In this document: piece by piece, positions 8,844 through 18,170 of the stretch
Position numbering within the stretch: position 1 is the first letter of the stretch
How the letters are laid out: each line of letters begins with the position of its first letter
Assembly (NCBI RefSeq): GCF_022701295.1
Contig: NZ_CP033204.1
Span: 4,058,501-4,122,500 of the forward strand
Reading direction: 5' to 3'
Source of the DNA: Sphingopyxis sp. YF1
GTDB lineage: Bacteria; Pseudomonadota; Alphaproteobacteria; Sphingomonadales; Sphingomonadaceae
DNA: 64,000 bases
Position numbers and translations under genes: made by a program
Notes under the pieces: model-generated
What the model saw: only the letters and a program-made list of their open reading frames with translations
Told to the model about the DNA's origin: nothing
Databases searched by the model: none

Positions 8844-9246
8844 TGAGCCTCGCAGAATCAAAATGCTATCATCGTTGGATTATCCGAATTCCACCGCCAT
8901 TATGGCCATCCTTTGAATTTAGGATAGCGTTCGTGATTTCGCTGCTGGGCGATTGAAACAGCTTGCCTGGTATCAAAAGCTGCCCGGTCGCGCCGCGTCA
9001 TGGCTATGCATAGCTATCGAGCCCTGGAATGAGCCTGCAGTTCCAGAAAATGCATCATGACCATGTCTCGACACGCAGCCCTGGGCCCGGCTGATCCTAA
9101 GTCAAGGCTGTGAGCAGAAGTGAACGAGGTGATCGGTGCAGCAGAGTTGAAGAGGCGGGCGGCCTCGGTGGGTCTGAAAGCCGCACGCCTCTATCCGATC
9201 CCTTCGGGACTTTCGTCCAGAATCGCTAACCTGGGATCCGGGATTA
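8844..9246. other. intergenic stretch with no recognised gene
   Basis: About 400 bases between the start of the hydratase gene and the end of the TonB receptor gene. I see no convincing coding frame, no class A operator and no clear terminator. It should contain the promoter of the hydratase-ridA pair. Confidence 0.5.
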
Positions 9247-11433
9247 CTAGAACTTCAAGCTTGCTCGAACATTCCACATCCGCGGCAGGGACAACTGAAC
9301 GTTTTGATTTGCCCCTACACCCGGAAAGCCGAAACCGCCCGGACCGACAGAGACCGGAACCTGGTTGTTGAACAGGTTGCTGACATTGAACGCCAGCCGG
9401 AAGTTTTTGTCGATCTCGGCTTCGATCGACATGTCGACGGTGTCGCGAGACGGGATCCGCAACGCGGCGCTGTTATCGCGATCCTGGAAGAAGCCATCGA
9501 CATAGCTGTATTGCGCGCGCCCGCCCAAGGTGAGCCTGTCATTCACAGGCACTCGCAATGTGGCGGTGAGGCTGGCTGTCAGTTCAGGAGAATTCGGAAT
9601 ACGGTTGCCGTCGAAGATCAACGGGGCGCCGCCGGCCGTGGTATCGCGGTAGTCCTTGAACCGCGCGTCAGCGTAGCCGAGCGTTCCGACAACCGTGAAC
9701 GGCTTGAAGGGACGAACCTTGACTTCCCCTTCGAGCCCACGGATTCTCGCGCTCGCAGCATTCGAGACAACCGCGATCAGCGCCCCGCCGCCGCCCAGTA
9801 CTGGCACAAGTTTCGCGGTCTGGATGTCGCCATAGTTTTGCTGGAAGCCGGAGAATGCAAAGCCCAGATCACCGTTCAGAACGTCACCCTTCAAACCAAC
9901 TTCATAGTTGGTCAGCTGCTCGCGATTGAACCGCAACTGTTTAAACGAGGTGATCGAGAAGCTCGTTACGTTGTCGAGGTTCCAGCCCCCGCTCTTGTAT
10001 CCGCGCGACACCGTCCCGTAGATCGATACGCTCGGCGCAAGCTTGTAGCGCAAGGTAACAAGGGGCGAGAAATCGGTATCGGAACCAGCATCGGTTTCAC
10101 GTGGCAGGGTGGGCGCAACGAACGGGAAGCCTTGCTGACGGAAGTCGAGGGTCTGATTCTCATAGGTCAGTCGTGCCCCGAGCGTCAGCGTTAGGCGCGG
10201 TAGCGCCTCCCAATCAGCATTGACGAAGCCTGCGAAGGATTCCGATCCTACCACCCCGCTCGTAGAACCGGTCAGCCCCCTCAGGAATCCCGGGACGTTG
10301 GTAATGTTGCCGAAAGTGCTCGAGGCATAACCGTCAACCTCCTGCTTGAAATAGTAAAGGCCGCTGACAAAGGAAAATTGAGGCCCCAGCTTGCCAGCAA
10401 GGCGCAACTCCTGGGAGAATTGCCATTGATCCTGCTTTTTTTGGCTGTCCACGACTGCCAATGGGCCGAAGTCGGGATCATTATTGCGCAACGAGGAGGC
10501 GGTCCGGTAGGCGGTAATCGAAGTCAGGGTCAGGTCAGTTGAGGTTGACCAGTCGATCTGACCGGAAACACCGAATAACTCGCGTTTCGCAATCGGGGGA
10601 AGGTTGGTGTTGGTCTTGTAGGTGCCAGTGACAGCGCCATATCCGCTAATCGGCTGCGGTACAGGAGCAAGCTGGTCCTCGTTCGTATAATCTGCTGACA
10701 GCAAGACCGATACATCGCTGTTTGGCCGCCATAGGGCCTTGATCCGCCCGCCGACGGAATCGATGTTGCCGATATCCTGCCCATCGAGGACGTTGGTGAT
10801 ATAGCCGTGCCGAGTGGTCCGGAAGCCACCGATGCTGATTGCAAGCTTGTCTTCGGCAACGGGTCCGGTCAGGAAGGCAGAAAATCGACGTTCGTCGTAA
10901 CTGCCGAGTTGCACTGTTGCATCGCCGCCGAATTCGAACTCGGGCTTGCGGGTGGTAATGCTGATCGCGCCGGCAATCGAATTGCGGCCGAAAAGCGTTC
11001 CTTGGGGACCCCGCAGGAATTCAACCCGCTCGGTGTCAAACAATTCCTGGTTGAAGCTGTAGAGCTTACCTTGAACTACCCCGTCGACGTAGACGCCGAC
11101 ACCGGAATCGAATCCCGCGTTCACCCGCGACTGACTGGCGACCCCGCGCACGACGATCAGCGAGAGAGAATCGTTGCCATTGCTGATGTTGACAAGATTC
11201 GGGACCGAGTTGGCCAGGTCGAGCAGTCGCAGGGATGCTTTCGCATCGATATCGCCAGCTCCGAGAGCGCTGATCGAAAGCGGCACATCGACAATTCGCT
11301 CATCCCGCTTGCGGGCTGTTACGACGATGGCGTTGTCGTTGATCTCCGGCTCGGTTGAAGGCGAATCGGCCTCCTGCGCGAAGGCTGGCGTGCTGATCAG
11401 AACAGCACCGAGAAAAAACGGTAACTTACGCAT
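9247..11433 (-). CDS. TonB-dependent outer-membrane receptor
   Basis: 728 residues. Signal peptide MRKLPFFLGAVLISTPAFAQ with an AFA-Q cleavage site; TonB box region NAIVVTARKRDERIVDVP; plug motifs VEFLRGPQGTLFGRNSIAGA and ITTRKP; beta-barrel ending in an aromatic residue (NVRASLKF). It belongs to the FecA/IroN-like group common in sphingomonads for uptake of large organic molecules. It has the class A operator at 11478 45 bases before its start, so it should be co-regulated with the mlr and beta-oxidation genes. A cyclic heptapeptide such as microcystin (about 1 kDa) is too large for porins, so an import role is a sensible inference. A related receptor is encoded at 32.4 kb. Confidence 0.92.
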   Translation of the reverse strand: MRKLPFFLGAVLISTPAFAQEADSPSTEPEINDNAIVVTARKRDERIVDVPLSISALGAGDIDAKASLRLLDLANSVPNLVNISNGNDSLSLIVVRGVASQSRVNAGFDSGVGVYVDGVVQGKLYSFNQELFDTERVEFLRGPQGTLFGRNSIAGAISITTRKPEFEFGGDATVQLGSYDERRFSAFLTGPVAEDKLAISIGGFRTTRHGYITNVLDGQDIGNIDSVGGRIKALWRPNSDVSVLLSADYTNEDQLAPVPQPISGYGAVTGTYKTNTNLPPIAKRELFGVSGQIDWSTSTDLTLTSITAYRTASSLRNNDPDFGPLAVVDSQKKQDQWQFSQELRLAGKLGPQFSFVSGLYYFKQEVDGYASSTFGNITNVPGFLRGLTGSTSGVVGSESFAGFVNADWEALPRLTLTLGARLTYENQTLDFRQQGFPFVAPTLPRETDAGSDTDFSPLVTLRYKLAPSVSIYGTVSRGYKSGGWNLDNVTSFSITSFKQLRFNREQLTNYEVGLKGDVLNGDLGFAFSGFQQNYGDIQTAKLVPVLGGGGALIAVVSNAASARIRGLEGEVKVRPFKPFTVVGTLGYADARFKDYRDTTAGGAPLIFDGNRIPNSPELTASLTATLRVPVNDRLTLGGRAQYSYVDGFFQDRDNSAALRIPSRDTVDMSIEAEIDKNFRLAFNVSNLFNNQVPVSVGPGGFGFPGVGANQNVQLSLPRMWNVRASLKF

Positions 11434-11477
11434 CGACCCTTCTCCCCTTGATTACCCCATTAGCGGCGCGGGCTAGC

Positions 11478-11499
11478 ATTGATCGACCGTTCGGTCAAT
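11478..11499. promoter_or_regulatory. class A palindromic operator, site 2, with a degenerate second copy
   Basis: Contains TTGATCGACCGTTCGGTCAA, 45 bases upstream of the TonB receptor start. A weaker copy with an intact right arm (CCGGCTGATCAAT) lies at 11505-11526. They sit in the 400-base divergent region between the receptor gene and the peptidase operon, together with site 3; no gene is seen in that region. Confidence 0.7.
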
Positions 11500-11772
11500 T
11501 TATAAACAGCCGACCGGCTGATCAATGATCTATGGGGCGTGGAATCAAAGATCACCACGGCTAGCTGTCGCACAAGAGCTCAATTCGAGCCTCCTCGGGT
11601 GGCTATATGCCGATGGGCTTGGCCGGGCTTTGCCTTGCGCGAGATCGGTCTCTCCTGGGATCGCTAGATGAATGGGCAATCAGCCCACCAGCCAAGGCAG
11701 CTGCTTGCGCCAGACAAGCGCGATCGGGTCAAAGAGCGGACCCGGCAGTCAAGGATCAGCGATTCCGGTTGC

Positions 11773-11794
11773 ATTATCCGTCCGGACGGTTAAT
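11773..11794. promoter_or_regulatory. class A palindromic operator, site 3
   Basis: Contains TTATCCGTCCGGACGGTTAA, about 40 bases before the D-aminopeptidase start. The inner half TCCGTCCGGACGG is an almost perfect palindrome, and the outer ATT/AAT ends match the other sites. Confidence 0.65.
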
Positions 11795-11835
11795 TCATAG
11801 TCCATGTTTTGATCAGTCAGTTTTCTGTGGGGCAA

Positions 11836-12933
11836 ATGGTAATCCGAATGACACAATGCAGATATCGCGACCTCGGGCTGACGATCGGGCAGCTGCCGAC
11901 GGGGCCGCTAAATGCGATAACCGATATTGCCGGGGTCCGAGTTGGGCACGTAACGCGGATTGCAGACTCGCCGCGTATCTTGCGGACCGGTGTCACTGCC
12001 ATCCATCCGCTGCGCGTGCCCTACTGGCAGGAATCGGTCTTTGCTGGCTTCCATTCCTTCAATGGCTTCGGCGAAGTTACCGGCAGCCATTGGATTGCTG
12101 AAACCGGCGTTCTCACCTCACCAATCTGCATGAGCTCGGCTTTTTCGATTGGGGTCCTGCGTGACACGCTGTTGGCTCATCCCAAGCAGAACGGCATTGA
12201 TGACCGATGGCACCAACCGATGGCCGGCGAAACCTTCGATGGCGTGCTCAATGACGGTTGGGAAGGGCCGATTATCCGGGCAGACGTCGTCGCAGCGCTC
12301 GATGCTGCCACTGGCGGACCGGTCGCCGAAGGTTCAATTGGTGGCGGCACGGGCATGATGACTTTCGAATTCAAAAGCGGGATTGGGACTTCATCAAGAG
12401 TAGCGGCCACCCCCTGCGGTAGCTTTACCGTCGGCGCTCTTGTTCAATCGAATTTTGGTAATCGGTCCGAGCTTACCGTCGATGGTGTCCCGGTCGGTCG
12501 GCATCTCGGCTATGAGGTCGTGGATAGTCCCCAGCGGCGCGATCAGGGCTCGATCGTGATCATACTCGCAACAGATGCGCCGCTGTTGCCGCCGCAATGT
12601 GCGAGACTGGCACGCCGCGGCGGCATTGGCTTGGGCCGAGTCGGTGGGTTCGGATCAAATAGATCGGGCGACTTCATAATCGCCTTCTCAACCGGAAATC
12701 GCGTGCCCTTCAATGATGTCGCGATCGCAGAAGGCCTTCGCATGCTGCCAAATGAGGCCATGAACCCGCTCTTTCGCGCTGCCTCAGAAGCGGTCGAAGA
12801 GGCAATCATCAATTCCATGACCATGTCGGACTCGATGACCGGCGCCGATGGAACAATTGTGCATGCACTGCCGAACGACAAGCTTGTCGAAGTGATGCAA
12901 CGGTATGGCCGCGGGCCTGCGAGTGCGACATGA
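11836..12933 (+). CDS. P1 (S58)-family D-aminopeptidase/esterase, DmpA type
   Basis: 365 residues from the ATG at 11836 (TGTGGGG just upstream); an ATG at 11848, beginning MTQCRYRDLG, fits family N-termini equally well. DmpA proteins are made as a precursor that cuts itself before a catalytic serine. The matching site is in DQGSIVIILATDAPLLPPQ, between Gly and Ser, with SIGGGTGMMTFEFKSGIG and LVQSNFGNRSELTVDGVPVG as further family blocks. DmpA hydrolyses N-terminal D- or L-residues and amides, and relatives act on beta-peptides and nylon oligomers. It heads an operon with an FAD oxidase, an aminotransferase and a gamma-glutamyl hydrolase, and has operator site 3. Likely job: trimming D-Ala, D-MeAsp or beta-linked (Adda) residues from microcystin fragments (inference). 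Confidence 0.85.
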   Translation: MVIRMTQCRYRDLGLTIGQLPTGPLNAITDIAGVRVGHVTRIADSPRILRTGVTAIHPLRVPYWQESVFAGFHSFNGFGEVTGSHWIAETGVLTSPICMSSAFSIGVLRDTLLAHPKQNGIDDRWHQPMAGETFDGVLNDGWEGPIIRADVVAALDAATGGPVAEGSIGGGTGMMTFEFKSGIGTSSRVAATPCGSFTVGALVQSNFGNRSELTVDGVPVGRHLGYEVVDSPQRRDQGSIVIILATDAPLLPPQCARLARRGGIGLGRVGGFGSNRSGDFIIAFSTGNRVPFNDVAIAEGLRMLPNEAMNPLFRAASEAVEEAIINSMTMSDSMTGADGTIVHALPNDKLVEVMQRYGRGPASAT

Positions 12934-14081
12934 ACTGTGCGGATGTGCTAGTAATCGGGGGCGGGATCGCCGGCATGTCAGCTGCCGCGGCTCTGGCAAG
13001 TTACGCGCGCGTGGTGGTGCTCGAAGCTGAACAGGCGGTGGGTTATCATTCTTCCGGGCGTAGCGCGACATACTACCATTTTGGCATTGGCAACCATGCA
13101 GTGCGCGCCATGACCGCCTATAGTCGGGAGTTTTTCGAGCAACCGCCAGGCGATTTCTCGGACCAACCATTTTGCAGACCGACACCAGCGCTGTTCGTGG
13201 CTCGCCCAACAATGGTGGAGGCGCTGGCTGGGCTCGAAACCGAGATGCGGCTGTTCACCGATACGATCGAGCGGGTTGACGAAAAAGTCATGCAGGCAAT
13301 GGTGCCAGTACTGAAGACTGGCGGAGACGACATCGTCGAAGGAGTGGTCGATTACGGCGGTCGCAGGCTCGATGCCGATCGATTGCTGCAAGCCTATGCC
13401 CGAAGGATCAAGCATGGCAATGGTGAAACCGTTACCGGATCCCGTGTCGTGTGTATCGATTACAAGGCAGGGTTGTGGCAGGTGACAACCGAACGCGGTC
13501 AGCAATATGCTGCGCCAGTGCTAATCAATGCGGCCGGAGCTTGGGCGGATCATGTGGCCGGGCTGGCAGGCGTGCGGCCCCTTGGTCTTGAGCCAAAGCG
13601 GCGGACGGTGATTATGTTCGACCCCCCGAACGGGATCGACGCCAGCGAGTGGCCATTCGTCAAGGCCGCAGTCGACGACTTCTACATGATCCCGGAATCC
13701 GGGCGGATTCTGGCGTCGCCAGTAGACGAAGTCGATAGTCCTCCCACCGACGCTCAGCCTGAGGAATATGACCTGGCGCTGGCAGCGTGGAAGGTCGAGG
13801 AATATACGACGATGACAGTGCCGCGGATCCAGCATCGCTGGGCAGGGCTGCGCTCTTTCGTCTCTGACCGTGTCCCAACGGCCGGGTTCGCGCCCGACGC
13901 CGATGGGTTCTTCTGGCTGGCGGGGCAAGGCGGATACGGCTTGCAGACAGCGCCGGCAATGGCAGCGATTGTGTCTGCGCTCGTAACGGGAGGGTCATGG
14001 CCGGAAGGCCTTGCAGCTTTTGGTTTGACACCGGATCAGGTCCTGCCGGATCGACTGGTGGGTAGGGAGGTCTCGGTATGA
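12930..14081 (+). CDS. FAD-dependent oxidoreductase of the D-amino-acid oxidase/glycine oxidase (DAO) family
   Basis: 383 residues. N-terminal Rossmann dinucleotide site ADVLVIGGGIAGMSAAAALA, the following VVVLEAEQAVGYHSSGRSA (typical of amine- and amino-acid-oxidising DAO proteins), and a C-terminal FAD block GFFWLAGQGGYGLQTAPAMA. It would oxidise an amine or amino acid to the imine and hydrolyse it to a keto compound. It overlaps the peptidase gene by 4 bases and the next gene by 4 bases, so it is translationally coupled to both. Substrates suggested by context are D-amino acids freed from microcystin (D-Glu, D-erythro-methylaspartate) or gamma-glutamyl amines as in the Puu pathway (PuuB is in this family). 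Confidence 0.85.
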   Translation: MNCADVLVIGGGIAGMSAAAALASYARVVVLEAEQAVGYHSSGRSATYYHFGIGNHAVRAMTAYSREFFEQPPGDFSDQPFCRPTPALFVARPTMVEALAGLETEMRLFTDTIERVDEKVMQAMVPVLKTGGDDIVEGVVDYGGRRLDADRLLQAYARRIKHGNGETVTGSRVVCIDYKAGLWQVTTERGQQYAAPVLINAAGAWADHVAGLAGVRPLGLEPKRRTVIMFDPPNGIDASEWPFVKAAVDDFYMIPESGRILASPVDEVDSPPTDAQPEEYDLALAAWKVEEYTTMTVPRIQHRWAGLRSFVSDRVPTAGFAPDADGFFWLAGQGGYGLQTAPAMAAIVSALVTGGSWPEGLAAFGLTPDQVLPDRLVGREVSV

Positions 14082-15409
14082 CCAATGTAATGCGCCGACT
14101 GCTTGGCCGTGAATACCCTGTCGCCGTTGGAGGTGATGGACCCTATGTCATCGATGCTGCCGGCCGGCGCTATCTCGATGCCGCGTCGGGGGCTGGGGTC
14201 TCGTGCCTAGGCCACAGCGCCACCCGGGTGGCGGATGCTATTGCCGCCCAGGCGCATACCATGCCCTATCTCTATAACGCGTACTTCACCACGGATGCGG
14301 TCGAACGTTTCGCCGAAGCGCTGGTTGCCGCGACGCCGGCCGGGCTCGACTGGGTATATCCCGGTTCAGGCGGATCAGAATCGATGGATGGCGCGCTCAA
14401 GCTTGCGCTGCAGTTTCATAATGAAAACGGTGAACCCGGTCGAACCCGCTTCATTTCCCGGCGTCAGAGCTATCATGGATGTACGATTGGAGCACTCGGC
14501 GTTAGCGGGAACCTCATCCGCAGATCGCTCTTCGAGGGCTTTCTACCCCCGCATCATTTTGTCTCGCCTTGCTATGCTTACCGTGAGCAGAGCAGCGGGG
14601 AAACTGAAGCCGAATATGTCCGCCGGCTCGCAGACGAGCTCGAAGACGCCATCATTCAACTTGGTCCGGAAAACGTCGCCGGATTCGTTGCGGAAACTGT
14701 CGTCGGCGCCACTGCGGGATGTATTCCGCCGGTTTCGGGCTATTTCCAGGCGATCCAGGCGGTCTGCCAAAAGTATGGTGTCCTGCTCATTCTCGATGAA
14801 ATCCTGGCAGGCGCCGGACGCTGCGGAACCTACCTTGCATGCGAACAGGATGGGGTGGTCCCTGACATCGCCGTTGTCGCGAAAGGCCTTGGTGCCGGCT
14901 ATCAGCCGCTTAGCGCAATCCTTGTCAGCGACCGGATCGTGGCAACCTTAGCTGGAGGTCGAGGGTTCTTTTTCCATGGCCATACCTATAACTGTCACGC
15001 GACCGCCGCCGCGGCAGGCCTCGCTGTACTGCAGGAAATCGAAGAGCAGGACCTTCTCGCCGATGTGCGCCGCCAGGGCGAACTCCTGCGGGATTCCTTG
15101 AACGACAAGTTCAACCAGCATCCCCATATCGGCGATGTGCGCGGGCGGGGGCTGCTACTCGGAATTGAACTTGTCGCCGATCGGGAGAGCAAGGAGCCAT
15201 TCGCCCCTGAGCGAATGGTTTGGAACGCAATCCAGAGCGCGGCGATGGACAGAGGTCTGCTGTGCTATCCGGGGTTCGGGACAGTGGATGGTACTCAGGG
15301 TGACCACATCTTGCTTGCTCCCCCGTTCATCATCACCGAAGCGCAAGTGGGCGAAATCGTTGACAAGCTTGCGTCGGCGATCGACCGAGCAATTGCGGGT
15401 ACGGCCTGA
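14078..15409 (+). CDS. class III (omega/beta-type) PLP-dependent aminotransferase
   Basis: 443 residues. Cofactor-binding aspartate in LLILDEILAGAGRCGTY, Schiff-base lysine in DIAVVAKGLGAGYQPLSA, phosphate-binding GSGGSESMDGALKLALQ, and SYHGCTIGALGVSGN. Class III enzymes transfer amino groups that are not on the alpha carbon (omega-amines, beta-amino acids, GABA). Adda is a beta-amino acid with the amine on C3, so transamination would give a 2-methyl-3-oxo acid, exactly the oxidation level the SCPx thiolase (5958-7136) cleaves after CoA activation. That assignment is inference. GGGAGG precedes the ATG and the gene overlaps its neighbours on both sides. Confidence 0.87.
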   Translation: MTNVMRRLLGREYPVAVGGDGPYVIDAAGRRYLDAASGAGVSCLGHSATRVADAIAAQAHTMPYLYNAYFTTDAVERFAEALVAATPAGLDWVYPGSGGSESMDGALKLALQFHNENGEPGRTRFISRRQSYHGCTIGALGVSGNLIRRSLFEGFLPPHHFVSPCYAYREQSSGETEAEYVRRLADELEDAIIQLGPENVAGFVAETVVGATAGCIPPVSGYFQAIQAVCQKYGVLLILDEILAGAGRCGTYLACEQDGVVPDIAVVAKGLGAGYQPLSAILVSDRIVATLAGGRGFFFHGHTYNCHATAAAAGLAVLQEIEEQDLLADVRRQGELLRDSLNDKFNQHPHIGDVRGRGLLLGIELVADRESKEPFAPERMVWNAIQSAAMDRGLLCYPGFGTVDGTQGDHILLAPPFIITEAQVGEIVDKLASAIDRAIAGTA

Positions 15410-16125
15410 TGCGCAGACCACTCATCGGTGTCACGGCTGATGTCGAATTGCGAAGTGATGCGCGGCAACTTCATTATTTCGCCAACCAGGCCATGATGGC
15501 AGCCCTGTCGGGCGCTGGCGCCCTGCCGGTGATGCTCCCGCACGAGGCCGAGCTCATCGATGACTATCTCGGTGTGCTGGACGGCGTGCTCATTTCCGGC
15601 GGTGGGTATCAGTTTCCCCACCCCCAGCTTATCGATCCCTCAACTGTTAATCAGGAACCAGCGGAGAAAGTCGCGCGGACTCGGTTTGAATTGGCTCTAG
15701 TGCAGCGCGTGACGGAGCGCGATCTACCTCTGCTCGGTATCTGCGGTGGGTTCCAGGTCATGAATGTCGCCGCTGGCGGCACAATCGTTCCTTCACTCAA
15801 GTCGGTGCGTCCCGAATGGCACATGCATCGCGATGCGGCGCCCTATGAAGAGGCGGCGCATGAAGTTATCGTCACGCCGGGGAGCCGTTTTCGCGAAATC
15901 GTTGGTCGCGACCGTCTGCCGGTAAACAGTCTGCATTCGCAGGGGGTTACCGAGGCAGGGGTCGAAGCGAGTGCAGCCGCAGTTGCTCCTGACGGCGTTG
16001 TCGAAGCGATCGAGCGACGGGATCGATATTTCTGGATAGCTACCCAGTGGCACCCGGAATTTCACATTTCGGAAGCTGATCGCTGCCTGTTTGACGCATT
16101 CGTCGCTGCAGCGGCTGCCCGATAG
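15409..16125 (+). CDS. gamma-glutamyl-gamma-aminobutyrate hydrolase (PuuD-like, class I glutamine amidotransferase fold, peptidase C26)
   Basis: 238 residues. Nucleophile cysteine in LPLLGICGGFQVMNVAAGG, catalytic His-Glu in ATQWHPEFH, and the PuuD-type substrate loop NSLHSQGV. The start shares bases with the upstream stop (TGATG). PuuD cleaves a gamma-glutamyl amide bond. In microcystin the D-Glu residue is linked through its gamma-carboxyl (iso-linkage) to N-methyldehydroalanine, so a gamma-glutamyl hydrolase in a microcystin operon is notable. The rest of a Puu pathway (glutamate-putrescine ligase PuuA) is missing from the window. D-stereochemistry acceptance is not shown by sequence. Confidence 0.85.
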   Translation: MRRPLIGVTADVELRSDARQLHYFANQAMMAALSGAGALPVMLPHEAELIDDYLGVLDGVLISGGGYQFPHPQLIDPSTVNQEPAEKVARTRFELALVQRVTERDLPLLGICGGFQVMNVAAGGTIVPSLKSVRPEWHMHRDAAPYEEAAHEVIVTPGSRFREIVGRDRLPVNSLHSQGVTEAGVEASAAAVAPDGVVEAIERRDRYFWIATQWHPEFHISEADRCLFDAFVAAAAAR

Positions 16126-16140
16126 ATTGCAGCACCGAGC

Positions 16141-16911
16141 TCAGGAGCCCCTGAGAAGGGCGAGTGCAGAGGTCAGAGCTGCTTGAGTGATCGGATCGCG
16201 CATCCTGTCAGCTTGAGCCTGGGCCTCGGCTATTAGTCCTGCTTCCGCCTCGCTGGAAGCTAACAAGGATCTGATGGCGCCATGCGTTCCGCGCGGAACC
16301 CCCGCCAGCTTGATCGTCAGTTTTTGCACTGCATCGGCAAGTCCATCGGCGGGTACGACAGTTTCCGCCAGACCCAGGCTAAGGCATTGCTCAGCAGACA
16401 GCGAGCCTCCAGTCATCAGCAGGGCGCGTGCCCGCGCCGCACCCACTGCCGCGATCAGGCTGCGGTTGATGCCCGTGTCAGGAACCAGACCCAGCCGAGC
16501 GAACGGAAAGAGCAGCCGTGCGCTGGAAGACATGACCATGATATCCGCGAGCAAGGCGATTCCGGCGCCCGAACCTGCAGCAGCACCGTCAACAACAGCG
16601 ACGATGGCGACCGGAGATCCGGCGATCGCCGCCGCTAGCCGTCCGGTTTGGTTTGCGACGATTGCGGCCAGTTCATCGGCAGGGCTGTCGGCCAGAACAT
16701 CGAGCGCAGCTCCGGCCGAAAAGATTCCGTCTTTCCCGGTCAGAACAATGACCCCAACACCCTCGGTTACGGCCAGATCGTTGATCAGGTCGGTGATGCG
16801 ACCTAGGTCAGCCGGCCCAAGCGAATTGCCCCGCTCGGGCGATGCAAGGCGTGCGATCGCGATCGGTCCGTCGCGTTCGACCTCGAGCGCGATCGCATAC
16901 CCTTTGCTCAT
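16141..16911 (-). CDS. enoyl-CoA hydratase/isomerase family protein, PaaG-like active site
   Basis: 256 residues. Crotonase landmarks: LTGKDGIFSAGAALDVL (oxyanion hole) and GAAAGSGAGIALLADIMVMS. The position of the first hydratase glutamate is not acidic; the region FARLGLVPDTGINRSL carries the aspartate that PaaG-type and enoyl-CoA isomerases use. It is therefore more likely an isomerase, or an enzyme acting on an unusual acyl-CoA, than a classical hydratase. It overlaps the SDR gene upstream by 4 bases (GGAAGG before its ATG), forming a two-gene operon. It ends 15 bases from the convergent PuuD-like gene. Confidence 0.83.
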   Translation of the reverse strand: MSKGYAIALEVERDGPIAIARLASPERGNSLGPADLGRITDLINDLAVTEGVGVIVLTGKDGIFSAGAALDVLADSPADELAAIVANQTGRLAAAIAGSPVAIVAVVDGAAAGSGAGIALLADIMVMSSSARLLFPFARLGLVPDTGINRSLIAAVGAARARALLMTGGSLSAEQCLSLGLAETVVPADGLADAVQKLTIKLAGVPRGTHGAIRSLLASSEAEAGLIAEAQAQADRMRDPITQAALTSALALLRGS

Positions 16912-17813
16912 GCGCCTTCCATAATCTTCTGGAATGGTGCCATCCCCGCTGCAAAGTCACCTGGTGCCTCTGCGTCAGCGAAATCAATGATCGTCGGCCA
17001 TGCGTCGCGAACCTGTTCCGGGGCGAAATCTTCACCGCCTCCGATTCGTTCGCCTCGGCTGCGTTGCCAGCGCAGCTTGCTCACCCAGCCGCCGCCGACT
17101 TCGAACAGGCCGCCAGTCTCGCTGCAGGTCTCGTGGGTCAGCCAACCGACAAGCGGGCTGACAAGTTCTGCGCGCATCGGAGCGAGCTGTTCAGGTGTCA
17201 TGACTGTTCGGGTCAGGCGCGAATCCGCCGCCGGTGCAATCGAGTTGACATGAATGTTGCGGGCGCGTCCTTCAACCGCGAGGGCTTGGGTGAAACCGTG
17301 GAGCGCAAGCTTGAAAGTGCCATAATTGACCTGGCCGAAGTTGCCATAAATCCCAGCGGCCGAAGAAGTATTGATGATCCGGCCGTAGCTCTGGTTGCGC
17401 AGCCGCGGCCAGGCGGCATGAACGATCCGGAATGCTCCCAGCATATGGACGTCATAGAGATCACTCCAGTCCTGTTCGGTCATCTTGTGAAAGCCGACGT
17501 CACGCAGAAACCCGGCGTTGTTGACGATGATGTCGACCTGCCCGAAATGATCGAGCGCTGCTTCGACCAGCCTGGAACCATCGATGACCGAGTCCGTGTT
17601 AGCTACCGCTTCGCCGCCGGCCGCGCGGATCTCCTCGACAACCTTAGCCGCTGGTCCAGTGTTAGCCCCAGCGCCGGCCGCCGACGATCCGAGGTCGTTG
17701 ACAAGGACGCGCGCGCCTCTGCTGGCGAGCATTAGGGCATGTGCCCGCCCCAAGCCGCCGCCAGCGCCAGTGACAATGGCAACCCGTCCATCATAGCGAA
17801 GTGTATCAGTCAT
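16908..17813 (-). CDS. short-chain dehydrogenase, MFE-2 / (3R)-hydroxyacyl-CoA dehydrogenase type
   Basis: 301 residues from the ATG at 17813 (GAAGGGAAG upstream). NAD site VAIVTGAGGGLGRAHALMLA and VNDLG (acidic residue after beta-2, so NAD is expected), NNAGFLRD, catalytic serine in INTSSAAGIYGNFGQ and Tyr/Lys in NYGTFK. The long C-terminal tail (SETGGLFEVGGGWVSKLRWQ and beyond) is specific to the dehydrogenase domain of peroxisomal multifunctional enzyme type 2 and its bacterial homologues, which oxidise (3R)-hydroxyacyl-CoA, including 2-methyl-branched and bile-acid intermediates. It matches the (R)-specific MaoC hydratase pair at 5.1-6.0 kb, so together they give a complete (R)-type beta-oxidation spiral. 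Confidence 0.88.
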   Translation of the reverse strand: MTDTLRYDGRVAIVTGAGGGLGRAHALMLASRGARVLVNDLGSSAAGAGANTGPAAKVVEEIRAAGGEAVANTDSVIDGSRLVEAALDHFGQVDIIVNNAGFLRDVGFHKMTEQDWSDLYDVHMLGAFRIVHAAWPRLRNQSYGRIINTSSAAGIYGNFGQVNYGTFKLALHGFTQALAVEGRARNIHVNSIAPAADSRLTRTVMTPEQLAPMRAELVSPLVGWLTHETCSETGGLFEVGGGWVSKLRWQRSRGERIGGGEDFAPEQVRDAWPTIIDFADAEAPGDFAAGMAPFQKIMEGA

Positions 17814-18170
17814 CAGTCTTCCCTTCGGATAAAGAATTTTTAGCCACCGTGGCGATTTTGAAAGGCCGCTCCTTTGCCCCGCTTCAGTCCGTGCAACGAA
17901 CGGTGCAAGCGCCGGCGCGCCTGCCGAGACGATCAGGTATTTCGCCCCACTTGGCCCTCGCCGCGCGTGGCCCGCAGTCGAATGCTGGCAACGGCCTCCA
18001 CATGAGGTCACTCTTACACAGTCCGACAAAACGGCCCCGCTGCAAGACGTGGCTGCGACCGGCAATTGCGAGGAATTTGGGACGGGAACTGTTCCGGGGT
18101 GCGGAATCACTGGCTGCCGGTGCGCCGAAGCAATCGGCCGGTCGAGCTTGTGCCCCTCTGGTGTGCGTGA
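17814..18170. other. intergenic stretch with no recognised gene
   Basis: About 360 bases upstream of the SDR-hydratase operon and downstream of the acyl-CoA dehydrogenase genes. Possible frames show no family resemblance, and I see no class A operator here, unlike most other promoters of this arm. Confidence 0.5.
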
